From Peribacillus kribbensis DSM 17871 (lineage in GTDB: Bacteria > Bacillota > Bacilli > Bacillales > DSM-1321), in NCBI RefSeq assembly GCF_000430765.1, contig NZ_KE387245.1:62001-126000 (forward strand): a stretch of DNA of 64,000 bases. Direction: 5' to 3'. Each line of letters starts with the position of its first letter. Positions within the stretch are counted from its first letter, which is position 1. The notes below the pieces were generated by a model. That model did not search any database, had not been told where the DNA came from, and saw only the letters and a list, made by a program, of their open reading frames with translations. Both the position numbers and the translations under genes were made by a program. Below are positions 17,132 through 25,050 of this stretch, one piece after another.

Positions 17132-17228
17132 GGGGTCGGAAGGGCAGCTGGTGCGCTCCTCGGTCTTCAAAACCGCATGAGAGGCGCGTGTCGTCTCTGG
17201 TGGGTTCGATTCCCACACGGTCCCGCCA
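17132..17228 (+). tRNA. selC: tRNA-Sec (anticodon UCA)
   Basis: Selenocysteine tRNA, 97 nt with encoded CCA. The acceptor pairs 17132-17139 with 17217-17224 (eight positions, two G-U wobbles, one mismatch at the inner end), the extended acceptor typical of tRNA-Sec. The anticodon loop CTTCAAA holds TCA at 17167-17169 on a CGGT/ACCG stem. The long variable arm is AGAGGCG-cgtgt-CGTCTCT. The T arm is GTGGG-TTCGATT-CCCAC. It is served by SelB at 5922. A decayed integrase lies 200 bp downstream. Confidence 0.93.
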
Positions 17229-17254
17229 TTCCGTTCTTACTCTCGTAAGGGTTA

Positions 17255-17303
17255 CCGATGATTTGACCGGTGATTTTTGACGGTGATTTGAGCGCTGATT
17301 TTA
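17255..17303. repeat. 12-13-nt short tandem repeat after tRNA-Sec
   Basis: TGATTT occurs at 17259, 17271, 17284 and 17296, each preceded by CG(G/A/C), giving four imperfect units. Confidence 0.6.
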
Positions 17304-17385
17304 TCGAAATACTTGCTCGGTTTCCGGGCGGTCTGAGAGAAGACCGTTTGAGACCTCGATATAAAACCGAATTAGACTTAACGCG

Positions 17386-17424
17386 AAAACCGTTCGTTCG
17401 GACTTATTCGAAAGGCGGTTTTTT
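17386..17424 (+). terminator. Hairpin terminator between tRNA-Sec and the integrase remnant
   Basis: AAAACCG and TTCG pair with CGAA and CGGTTTT, followed by a T run. It probably ends the tRNA-Sec transcript. Confidence 0.6.
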
Positions 17425-17427
17425 ATT

Positions 17428-18009
17428 ATGTGTAAAACAGTACGAAAATTAAAGCGGGAAGGTGTTATGCCCCTCCCTTCCGAAAGTCTTGTAATGAGCG
17501 AAATGTTCAAGCAGTTCATGTTTTGAAGAAGGGGACGGCTTATCACGAAGAACGATCAAGGAGTATTACGTTCATCACGAATATCTAATGTGGTACCTAG
17601 GGCGCGATCTAAGTGCCGTGGAAATGACTACGGAATTATTCTGCGGCTGGATTAGGTTTATGCTTGAGGAGCTCGAGCTGGCGCCGGCCACTGTTAATAT
17701 CCTCTTCAGGACAGTTCGTGCCTTCCTCCGGTATGCTTTCGAAGATAAGAGCTGGATTTCGGAATCGGTTCATAAACGCTTTAAGCCCGTTAAGGCTCCG
17801 ATTGACAATGTTGAGGCGTTCTCTCCCGAAGAAGTAAAACAACTATTTGCCGCGATTAATGACGAGTCTATACCGGCTTCAGAACGAAAGTAATCGCTTT
17901 TGTTCTCCTAGATACGATGCTCCGGCGTGCCGAGCTAGTCGAAATGAAGCGCTCAAACCTCGATCTAAAAAACGAAACTATTACACTTGAAGCAAAGGTG
18001 TCTTTTTAA
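17428..18009 (+). pseudogene. Tyrosine recombinase (integrase), frameshifted and truncated
   Basis: Three consecutive frames reconstruct the N-terminal two thirds of a phage/XerCD-type integrase. 17428-17526 carries KLKREGVMPLPSESLVMSEM and FKQFMF. From about 17522 the next frame carries GLSRRTIKEYYVHHEYLMWY and RTVRAFLRYAF, then AFSPEEVKQL, and stops at 17893. A third frame gives VLLDTMLRRAELVEMKRSNL (box I with its Arg) and stops at 18007-18009. The box II HxxR and the catalytic Tyr are missing, and no RBS precedes the first ATG, so it is inactive. It lies 200 bp downstream of tRNA-Sec, the typical place for an integrase using a tRNA 3' end as attachment site. Confidence 0.85.
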
Positions 18010-18091
18010 TTACTTAAAACTGTCTTAATATAATGAAGAGTGGTAGGATTAAACCTGCATAGTAGTATTGCTATGCGAAGGAGCGCTGCCT

Positions 18092-18241
18092 ATGGATAGA
18101 GATTTGGAGCGCTTGGTAATTACTAAAGAACTTGAACGCTTATTAATTGATTATAATTACTTTAGCGATAATCAAGTCAGGAATAGCATCTACGAAGATA
18201 TACTCTTACTTCGCAAAGCGTTGGTCATTCTTTCTGACTAG
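18092..18241 (+). CDS. Small 49-aa protein in the element remnant
   Basis: ATG at 18092 with GAAGGAG eight bases upstream, ending at TAG. Predicted to be helical, with leucines spaced every three to four residues (LERLVITKELERLLIDYNYF). The length recalls Spo0E-like phosphatases, but the SQELD signature is absent, so it is left unnamed. A GCATAG...CTATGC hairpin precedes the RBS, and GAGCGC/GCGCTC bracket the gene. Confidence 0.45.
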   Translation: MDRDLERLVITKELERLLIDYNYFSDNQVRNSIYEDILLLRKALVILSD

Positions 18242-18356
18242 CGCTCTTTTTTAAGCCCGCCGTTAGGCATTCGGCTCCGTAATAAAATAGGAGCAACAAA
18301 TCGCTTCCTTATGATGGAAAGTCTAACGGTGGCCTCGTTCCGACTGGCCGGCCGGC

Positions 18357-18373
18357 TCTACTTCTTCTCATTC
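18357..18373. repeat. 17-bp direct repeat, copy 1
   Basis: TCTACTTCTTCTCATTC, identical to 18836-18852. On the minus strand each copy lies over an RBS-preceded ATG encoding MRRSR. Confidence 0.75.
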
Positions 18374-18395
18374 GAATTGCTCCTTCCGCAAATTA

Positions 18396-18424
18396 AAAAC
18401 GCCAGCCCGAGAGCTGACGTTAAC
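18396..18424 (-). terminator. Terminator after the coiled-coil protein
   Basis: Minus strand: ACGTCAGC-tctcgg-GCTGGCGT with one mismatch, then five T. Confidence 0.7.
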
Positions 18425-18429
18425 AGAAT

Positions 18430-18744
18430 TTAAAGTTTCTTGTCAATTTGCTGGATAATTAAATTGTTGTAGTGTTTTTGCTGTTTACTTGCTTTCTCTT
18501 CTGTCTGGTCTCTGTTCTCTAATGCATTGAGCCTAGAAACCATTCCGTTATATCCGGTTCTCAGTTTAAAAGACTCAATAGTATCCTCAGAAGAATTAGT
18601 GTAAAAAATGACTTCGTCTATTACTTCCTTCTTTAGTCGCAATTCTGTAATTTGGTTTTGTATCGCTTCAAGGTCATTAGTAATTTTCGTATTTTCGCTC
18701 TCTAACTGCTCTTTCCAGCTGGCGAGAAAAGCGTTTGTATCCAT
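18430..18744 (-). CDS. Small coiled-coil hypothetical protein
   Basis: 104 aa, soluble. Residues 10-48 and 70-95 are charged and predicted helical or coiled coil (LEAIQNQITELRLKKEVIDE). RBS AAGGAGGTGG precedes the ATG and a terminator follows, so it is a complete unit. It lies between the two 17-bp direct repeats, suggesting cargo of the decayed element. No family recognised. Confidence 0.55.
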   Translation of the reverse strand: MDTNAFLASWKEQLESENTKITNDLEAIQNQITELRLKKEVIDEVIFYTNSSEDTIESFKLRTGYNGMVSRLNALENRDQTEEKASKQQKHYNNLIIQQIDKKL

Positions 18745-18835
18745 ATTTTAACACCACCTCCTTACCTAACTTAGTTCGACAAGAGAGACTAATATCCTTC
18801 TGGATTTTTTACAATAATTCGAATCCTCTTTACCG

Positions 18836-18852
18836 TCTACTTCTTCTCATTC
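18836..18852. repeat. 17-bp direct repeat, copy 2
   Basis: Perfect copy of 18357-18373. The minus-strand frame here is only MRRSRR before a stop, versus 20 residues at copy 1. Confidence 0.75.
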
Positions 18853-18881
18853 CGATCCTCTCCTTTGCGATAACAAGCGTT

Positions 18882-18919
18882 CAACTGCCCCCTCTCAGGT
18901 AAGGAGCAGTTGTTTTTTT
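18882..18919 (+). terminator. Orphan plus-strand terminator
   Basis: CAACTGC-N17-GCAGTTG followed by seven T. No plus-strand gene now leads into it, so it may be left over from lost cargo. Confidence 0.6.
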
Positions 18920-18980
18920 GTTTTCATGATTCTTTTATATAACATACTTTCAGCTGCATGCTTCTATTGATCTTGTAACC

Positions 18981-20693
18981 TCACCCTGGAATGATTGGCA
19001 GGATTATTTGAGTGGGGTGCTTCTCATCGTGATATATTTTTTGATTAGCCAGCCTGCTATCTGCATATGTTCCGTCTTTATCAATCCTAAACGAATTTAG
19101 ATTTACGTCGAATGCAGGAAAATTACTGCTTGATAGTTCAATACGGATTCTATGACCTTGTTTAAATAAATTACTCGTATTACCTAGATGGAATCGGTAT
19201 TCATATATTTCTCCCGGAGTAATTGGCTTCGGATCTTCATTTGAATCCTTATAACTGGCTCTTTGAATCCCTTCCAATAGATTGATGGCTTTTCCATCTG
19301 GGTGGACATCCACCAGTTTGACAGTAAAATCGGTATCGTTTGCAGAGGAAGAAGCATAAATGATCGCCTCAACTGGTCCAGTAACCTCTAGATCTTCCGT
19401 GAGGACTTCAGATGTGTAAACCAGTACATCGTTGCGGCCTTCCACGATTCTCTGGTCCTTAGGGCCCATCGGGGTCAGTGCCGCATTACAGCAGCTATGT
19501 CCTCCCACACTTGGTACTGGGTCAAGCGGATTATAGACATAGATATCCGGAATCTCCCGGGTTGGTTGGTGGACATCCAGGTGTCCATCCCCACTAAGTG
19601 AGTTCGCCCTTCCTTTACTATGAATATAAAAAGGCGTATAATGTGTTCTGGCTAATGGCCATTCCTTTTCCTGCCGCCACTTATTTTCACCCATGACAAA
19701 GATTGATACCGGCGGTTCATCCATAATGCCGTTCTCGTTCCCTTTTAACCAGTAGTCATACCAGCGAACCTGAATTTCATCAATTACATTATTGGCTTCT
19801 TCCCCAAAATAAATGTCTCCGACAAAGTTCGTCCACGGCATATGATACCAAGGGCCGATAACTAGTTTTTGATTCTTATTTAATTTAGACGTGCCGATGT
19901 AATTCCGGACTGTCCCTTCTATGAAAATATCATACCATCCGCCAATGTGCAGGGAGGGAACCTTTAATTCGCTATATTTATTCCCCAAGTGCCATTTTTT
20001 CCAGTAGTCGTCGAATGTCGGGTGAGAGAGCCATTCATAATAAAAAGCAGTAATATCTGAGTCTATTAACGGGTGGTCGGTAAGCGGCAGGTGATCGTAT
20101 TCTTCAGTTATAGTGGTATTTATCTTCATTAATTGACGAGCAGCTTCTGGCTTCCCTTTTCTCATAGCCTGATCCAATGACAGAAAAGCAGACCATGATT
20201 GCAAAAAGGCAAGATTGGTGGCACCATGTTTATAAGACCAGTCCTCGTAATAACCGTCATTGGTAAAAGCCGGGGCAATGGCCGTTAGTCCCTCGGGATT
20301 TTCAACAGCTGGATGTAATTGAGTGGCCCCCACATAGGAAAATCCATACATGCCTACTTTCCCGTTAGATCTAGGTAAATTTTTCACAAATTCAATGGTA
20401 TCTAATCCATCTTCGCGCTCATAATGAAAAGGATTGAATTCTCCTTCCGATGCATATTTCCCTCTGGAATCCTGTGTAACCACAATGTATCCCTGTCTGG
20501 CATACCACTCTGGATGCAGATAACTCATAAACTCGGAATGCGATTTATCATAAGGGGAACGCATAAGCAAAACAGGAAATTTTTCATCCCCTTTTGGATA
20601 ATAGATATCTGCAAGTAAAGTGACGCCATCTCTCATAGCAATCGGTACATTGACTTCAGTCTCTACTTCATAGATTTGATTAAGATCAGCCAT
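18981..20693 (-). CDS. CocE/NonD-family hydrolase (S15 alpha/beta hydrolase)
   Basis: 570 aa. Alpha/beta hydrolase with the nucleophile motif GFSYVG (Ser119), the oxyanion Tyr motif RSPYDK near residue 45, an acid site in HIGGWYDIFIEGT near 260, and a C-terminal jelly-roll (about 370-570) typical of cocaine esterase, alpha-amino-acid ester hydrolase and X-Pro dipeptidyl-peptidase relatives. No signal peptide, so cytoplasmic. Last gene of the RidA-MBL-FAH-CocE operon, 28 bp after the FAH gene. It probably cleaves an ester or amide of the operon's unknown substrate. RBS GGGAGG precedes the ATG. The family is firm; specificity is open. Confidence 0.85.
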   Translation of the reverse strand: MADLNQIYEVETEVNVPIAMRDGVTLLADIYYPKGDEKFPVLLMRSPYDKSHSEFMSYLHPEWYARQGYIVVTQDSRGKYASEGEFNPFHYEREDGLDTIEFVKNLPRSNGKVGMYGFSYVGATQLHPAVENPEGLTAIAPAFTNDGYYEDWSYKHGATNLAFLQSWSAFLSLDQAMRKGKPEAARQLMKINTTITEEYDHLPLTDHPLIDSDITAFYYEWLSHPTFDDYWKKWHLGNKYSELKVPSLHIGGWYDIFIEGTVRNYIGTSKLNKNQKLVIGPWYHMPWTNFVGDIYFGEEANNVIDEIQVRWYDYWLKGNENGIMDEPPVSIFVMGENKWRQEKEWPLARTHYTPFYIHSKGRANSLSGDGHLDVHQPTREIPDIYVYNPLDPVPSVGGHSCCNAALTPMGPKDQRIVEGRNDVLVYTSEVLTEDLEVTGPVEAIIYASSSANDTDFTVKLVDVHPDGKAINLLEGIQRASYKDSNEDPKPITPGEIYEYRFHLGNTSNLFKQGHRIRIELSSSNFPAFDVNLNSFRIDKDGTYADSRLANQKIYHDEKHPTQIILPIIPG

Positions 20694-20721
20694 CTTTCAT
20701 TCCTCCCGAATATAACAAATT

Positions 20722-21636
20722 CTAATAGATTGCAGCGGACTTTCTTTCTCCCACCCCATTGGTTAGGGTACCAAGATTTTCGACTTCTACAACAATCTCG
20801 TCCCCCGGTTTTACCCAAGGTTTTGATTCCATCCCTAGAGCCACTCCCTCTGGTGTTCCTGTTAAAATCAAGTCACCAGGGTCCAAGGTTATATACTTGG
20901 ATATATATGAAATCAATACATCACATGAAAAAATCATGTCTGCGGTAGTAGAATTTTGTCGCATTTCCCCATTAACAAAACAGCGAATCGATAGATTATT
21001 TGGATCTTCAATCTCATCGGCAGTTACCAGATATGGGCCAACAGGGCACCAGGTATCATAACTTTTGCCTAACAACCATTGTCCAGACCGCATCTGGAGA
21101 TCCCGGCACGAGAAGTCATTAGCGTTTGAATACCCGAAGACATGGGATAGGGCGGCTTCCCTGGTGACATTTTGTGCTTTCTTGCCAATGACGATTGCCA
21201 ATTCGGCTTCGTAATCGAATTGGGATCCGTCTTCTGGAAGGGAAATTGTTTGTTCGTTACCCGATAATGAATTATTAAATTTACTGAATAAGACCGGAAA
21301 CTCAGGTATCGTCATGCCTGATTCCTCTGCATGACGCCTGTAATTGAGCCCTACACAGATTATTTTTCCAGGGGCCGTTACACTAGGACCAAATGTTAGC
21401 GAGGATTCCTTACGGAGCCACGGGACGTCCGTTTTCTCTTCCTGAATAACTTTCATAACAAAGTGATCCAGTTTGGATTTAGCAGCGTCATCTCCTCGTA
21501 TTAACTCATCCATCGTAACCGGTATGTCCGGTTCTCCCCCATTGTTGGTTTTGGCAAGGGCCACATCAATGATTCCGCTCTCTGTTTTAACCCCTAAAGT
21601 TAAACCCTTGGGGGAATGAAATGTAAGTAAGCGCAT
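20722..21636 (-). CDS. Fumarylacetoacetate hydrolase (FAH) family protein
   Basis: 304 aa. The C-terminal FAH domain (about 90-300) has the metal-binding set: Glu in DYEAELAIVIGKK near residue 120, Asp in NDFSCRDLQ near 155, and LTGTPEGVALG near 255. The N-terminal part is the small domain of the 2-hydroxyhepta-2,4-diene-1,7-dioate isomerase / acylpyruvase group. These enzymes cleave or isomerise beta-diketo acids such as acylpyruvates. The RBS (AAGGGAG) lies inside a region that can fold with the hairpin at 21661-21694. Third gene of the operon. Confidence 0.85.
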   Translation of the reverse strand: MRLLTFHSPKGLTLGVKTESGIIDVALAKTNNGGEPDIPVTMDELIRGDDAAKSKLDHFVMKVIQEEKTDVPWLRKESSLTFGPSVTAPGKIICVGLNYRRHAEESGMTIPEFPVLFSKFNNSLSGNEQTISLPEDGSQFDYEAELAIVIGKKAQNVTREAALSHVFGYSNANDFSCRDLQMRSGQWLLGKSYDTWCPVGPYLVTADEIEDPNNLSIRCFVNGEMRQNSTTADMIFSCDVLISYISKYITLDPGDLILTGTPEGVALGMESKPWVKPGDEIVVEVENLGTLTNGVGERKSAAIY

Positions 21637-21660
21637 ACAAAAAAACTCCCTTTCAAAGAG

Positions 21661-21694
21661 GTGGGAGCTTACCTTTCTTAAAAGTAAGCTCCAC
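21661..21694 (-). promoter_or_regulatory. Intercistronic hairpin before the FAH gene
   Basis: Eleven-bp stem GTGGAGCTTAC / GTAAGCTCCCAC with one bulge, between the MBL stop and the FAH RBS. The CTCCC of its 3' arm could instead pair with GGGAG of the FAH RBS, which is followed by seven T. That gives two exclusive folds. It could be an mRNA-stabilising hairpin or an attenuator. Confidence 0.45.
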
Positions 21695-21708
21695 TCAAAT
21701 AATAAACA

Positions 21709-22482
21709 TTAGATAATTCTATCGCCATACTTTTCTTCTACTTCATAATCGTGGGAAGCAAGTAGGAAATCAGCATCGTTGCATGCCCGGGCTACTGCAG
21801 CCATTTCATCCCGTTTCGTCCAGTAATGGTTTCCGCTTGGCCAGTAGTTCCCATAAATTTCCCTGTAATGGCGGGTCTGCAATCCAATATTATAAATGGC
21901 GTCACTACAAATCACCGCTGTCCCTTTTGATGTTTCTACATATACGAATTGCATCCCCGGTGAGTGGCTTTTCGCGAAAGCACACTTCACTCCAGGAACT
22001 ACGCTGATCGGACCGGATTCCTGCCCATCCAAAAGCCATAATGAGCCAGGTTTGTAGAGACGCTGAAACATATGTTCCATATCTTCATAGACATATTGCC
22101 CTCCCATTACTCCGCTGAATCCCGCTTCCATTTCTTTACGTTGAATTACCGCTACAGCCTCCGGAAACTTATAGACGAGGCCTGCATGATCTAGATGTAG
22201 GTGGGTAAGAATGACATGACCAATATCTTCCGGCTTTACACCATGTTTTGCGAGCTGATTTTCAAGCTTTTGCTCTTCCGTTTGCGTAGCCTTCATCCCC
22301 AAACGGCCCATAATTTCGGTGGTACGGAATCCCGCATCGACCAAGATTGGCTTTTCCGCCCCTAAAATCAGGAAGGCATAGGTAGGTACCTTTACTGTTG
22401 TGCCTGGTGCATGCCCTAACACTGTAAAACTGGCTTCCGCTTCAATATCTCCAAGATTCATGATTCGGATTTCTAATGACAT
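21709..22482 (-). CDS. N-acyl-homoserine-lactonase-like metallo-beta-lactamase-fold hydrolase
   Basis: 257 aa. The HxHxDH motif THLHLDH near residue 95 binds two zincs. A later His (KSHSPGM near 170), Asp (ICSDAIYN near 193) and His (ASHDYEVEE near 244) complete the site, as in the AhlD/AttM lactonase group. It opens lactones or cleaves related esters. In a catabolic operon it more likely acts on a pathway lactone than on quorum signals. The start is ATG 22482 with GGGGAG upstream; a GTG one codon earlier is also possible. Confidence 0.8.
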   Translation of the reverse strand: MSLEIRIMNLGDIEAEASFTVLGHAPGTTVKVPTYAFLILGAEKPILVDAGFRTTEIMGRLGMKATQTEEQKLENQLAKHGVKPEDIGHVILTHLHLDHAGLVYKFPEAVAVIQRKEMEAGFSGVMGGQYVYEDMEHMFQRLYKPGSLWLLDGQESGPISVVPGVKCAFAKSHSPGMQFVYVETSKGTAVICSDAIYNIGLQTRHYREIYGNYWPSGNHYWTKRDEMAAVARACNDADFLLASHDYEVEEKYGDRII

Positions 22483-22515
22483 CACCGTTTCTCCCCTTTT
22501 TTATAAAATGTTTTT

Positions 22516-22914
22516 TTATTCTTCATTTATGATGGCCATACACTCCGTTTCAACGGAAATACCATCCCAGAGTCCTGCTACCCCGACGACAGCCCGTGTT
22601 GGTGCCGTTTTTACATCGGGAAAGAACTCTGAATAAACCTTATTAAACGCCTCAAAATCACCGATGTTAGCAAGATACACAGTAACCTTCAATACACTGC
22701 TTAAAGACGAACCTCCAGCCTCAATGACCGTTTGCATATTTTTTAAAGTCAAACGTGCTTCTTCCTCAAAATTGCCGCGTAAAACTTCTCCGGTTTTATG
22801 ATCAATAGGTCCGTTGCCACCTACGATTAATAGGTTCTCGAATCTAGTAGCCGGAGAATACTGGCCAACCGGTTTTGGTGCATCATTTGTCCAAACCACT
22901 TCTTTCGTCATCAT
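22516..22914 (-). CDS. RidA/YjgF-family enamine/imine deaminase
   Basis: 132 aa, the normal size for this trimeric family. Residues matching the active-site cleft are RAVVGVAGLWDG near 110-121 (the family's conserved Arg) and a C-terminal ETECMAI. RidA proteins hydrolyse reactive enamines and imines to ketones, releasing ammonia; operon-borne versions act within one catabolic route. First gene of the four-gene operon, with AAGGAG before ATG. Its presence suggests the pathway substrate contains nitrogen. Confidence 0.8.
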   Translation of the reverse strand: MMTKEVVWTNDAPKPVGQYSPATRFENLLIVGGNGPIDHKTGEVLRGNFEEEARLTLKNMQTVIEAGGSSLSSVLKVTVYLANIGDFEAFNKVYSEFFPDVKTAPTRAVVGVAGLWDGISVETECMAIINEE

Positions 22915-22983
22915 GCCTTCAGCTCCTTGATCTTTAGTATGCCTAGCATATCATTTATAATTTTCTGAATCATCGAACAAAAA

Positions 22984-23009
22984 TCCAAACTAATAAAAGA
23001 TTATTTGGA
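22984..23009. promoter_or_regulatory. Palindrome in the RidA/PucR divergent region
   Basis: TCCAAA-c-TAAT-aaaag-ATTA-TTTGGA, an inverted repeat with one bulged C, 70 bp before the RidA start. Candidate PucR-type operator. Confidence 0.45.
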
Positions 23010-23222
23010 CATATGTACAAAAAAGACTTGAATGCTATTCTATTGAATGGTGTCTCGGTATTTTTTTTCTGCGTAATTAACAGGACCAATCTACCATATT
23101 TTACATAAAACCCCTCTTTAAAACAGTGAATTGCAACAGATATGGGTATATAGAAGGGATTATTAAAACATAAATAGAATAATTATTTTAATTGATTAAT
23201 TTATAGATTGGAGGTGCATTCG

Positions 23223-24869
23223 ATGATCACACTTCGTGAGATATTGAAGATGCCTTGTCTTACCAGGGCACAAGTTATTGCTGGAGCTTCCGGTTTAGAT
23301 CGCCAGGTTTCATCGGTAACCGTGACGGATGTACCTGACTTCTTTCAATGGCTCCGCGGGAATGAGTTTATTTTAACTACTGGTTTTGCTTTTCAAGGTA
23401 ATGCTGAAAGTTTAGTCCAAAGCATACCCTTTCTTAAAGAAGCTAATGTAAGCGGTTTAGGTATTAAGTTTAACCGCTATTTGACTCAATTACCGGATTC
23501 AGTTGGCAAGTTAGCTGATGAACTAGGAGTGCCAATCATTTCCATCCCCTATGAGTGCTCCTGGACAGATATTATTAATCCAATTATGACGGAAATCATC
23601 AATATGCAAGCGGCTCAGCTCGAACGTTCAGATTATATACGAAAACAGTTGATTGAACAGGTACTCGGCCATGGAGGGCTTCGGGAAATAGCCCGTTTAT
23701 TGGGGGAATATGTTGAGAATCCGGTGGCGATCATCGATTTGGCCTCCAACCATTTGTTTTCACATTCTAAAATGCCAACTTTACCGGATAGCAACCTCGT
23801 TTCTGGACTTTGTCTCCCTGGGAAAGATGAGACATCTACAGTGATTCAGGACATTCCACGAATTTCACACATACAGGGTACTAACCCCCGGGTGGTCATC
23901 CCGATTGAAGCCCGCCAAACAAAGAACGGTTATATTGTCATGTTGGAGCAAAACAGGCCATTTTGTCCTGAAGATGTCATCCCCCTTGAACAAGCAACAA
24001 TTGTTGCTGCTTTAGAAATTGAGAAAATGGAAGCGCATCGAAAAGCCAAACGAAATCTGAGACATAATCTGCTTCGTCAAATTTTTGAAGATGATTCATT
24101 CTCTTACTTAGTGGCCAAGATGTCATTCCAGGAAGTGGGTTGGGAATTAGGAGAACATTATGTTGTCTCAGCCGTCGATATCACAATGAAAGAGAGCAAT
24201 TCACCTCAACAATCGATAAGCGCGATTTGGGAGGTAAAAGAGTATATTTTACGGAATTGTACGCGTTTATTTTCTTCAAATGTAATTGGTGGCCTGGATG
24301 GAAGACAGCGATTCATTTTTCTTCAACCAGTAAATCCCGAAACATGTACCAAGGCTGAAATAGAAAAGGGAACGAAAGAATTGAAAACCGGGCTTGCCCG
24401 CCTACTAGAAGATATGGCACAAGAAACCATACTAGACATCGGAACAGGTCGGTTCCATAAAGGATATAAGGGGATTCAAACAGCCTACAAAGAAGCGGTT
24501 CAAGCTTTACAGATAGGCTCACAGATATTTGGCCAAAATCGTATCACACATTTCTCCGACCTTGGGTTATATAGGATTTTTCATCACGAAGCAATACGGA
24601 ACGAGCTGGAATTATTCTTCCTTGAAATGCTCGATCCTCTTATTTCAAACAAGAACGATCATAAAGATCTTCTCGAAACTTTGCGGGTCTTCCTAGAAAC
24701 GGGAGGGAATTACCGTTTAACGGCAAAGAAACTATTCCTGCATCACAATACCGTACGTTACCGAATTGAGTCCGTGGAAAAGCTTTGCAAAGTGGATTTA
24801 AAAAATGAAAATGATCGGCTGCATCTGGCCATCAGTTTAAAACTAATCCCATTGTTTAGGTACATATAG
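23223..24869 (+). CDS. PucR-family transcriptional regulator
   Basis: 548 aa from the ATG at 23223 (GGAGGTG six bases upstream; the upstream TTG overlaps no RBS). Three regions are visible: an N-terminal PucR domain (1-125, begins ITLREILKMPCL), a central GGDEF-like region (about 290-420), and a C-terminal HTH_30 (ETGGNYRLTAKKLFLHHNTV then RYRIESVEKL near 495-525). PucR-type regulators sense pathway metabolites or nitrogen state and often activate an adjacent catabolic operon. Divergent from the RidA operon, so it is its likely regulator. Ligand unknown. Confidence 0.85.
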   Translation: MITLREILKMPCLTRAQVIAGASGLDRQVSSVTVTDVPDFFQWLRGNEFILTTGFAFQGNAESLVQSIPFLKEANVSGLGIKFNRYLTQLPDSVGKLADELGVPIISIPYECSWTDIINPIMTEIINMQAAQLERSDYIRKQLIEQVLGHGGLREIARLLGEYVENPVAIIDLASNHLFSHSKMPTLPDSNLVSGLCLPGKDETSTVIQDIPRISHIQGTNPRVVIPIEARQTKNGYIVMLEQNRPFCPEDVIPLEQATIVAALEIEKMEAHRKAKRNLRHNLLRQIFEDDSFSYLVAKMSFQEVGWELGEHYVVSAVDITMKESNSPQQSISAIWEVKEYILRNCTRLFSSNVIGGLDGRQRFIFLQPVNPETCTKAEIEKGTKELKTGLARLLEDMAQETILDIGTGRFHKGYKGIQTAYKEAVQALQIGSQIFGQNRITHFSDLGLYRIFHHEAIRNELELFFLEMLDPLISNKNDHKDLLETLRVFLETGGNYRLTAKKLFLHHNTVRYRIESVEKLCKVDLKNENDRLHLAISLKLIPLFRYI

Positions 24870-24994
24870 CTCCTTGTCTACCAGCTTTAAATACTGGCAA
24901 GCCGGTAAAATCAGAAAACATTGAAAACCTACTAAAAAGGTTTGTTGCGGTAACGTATCAAACGAATCTGAATTAATTATCTTATTTAAACAAA

Positions 24995-25035
24995 CAAAAC
25001 CCCCTCTGCCTTCTCTAGTAGCAAAGGGGATTTTC
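24995..25035. terminator. Bidirectional terminator between pucR-like gene and manA remnant
   Basis: CCCCTCTGC pairs with GCAAAGGGG (one wobble). TTTT follows on the plus strand and TTTTGTTTG on the minus strand. Confidence 0.7.
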
Positions 25036-25050
25036 CTGTATAGCAATCTT

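Noticed and set aside
18092-18241. Spo0E-like phosphatase
   Set aside because: Length fits but the SQELD signature is absent.
21709-22482. Dedicated quorum-quenching lactonase
   Set aside because: The fold fits, but its place in a four-gene catabolic operon makes a metabolic substrate more likely.
24843-25050. Continuation of the minus-strand 125-aa frame past the manA remnant
   Set aside because: After 25051 the frame runs through a terminator and the end of the PucR gene and has no family likeness.
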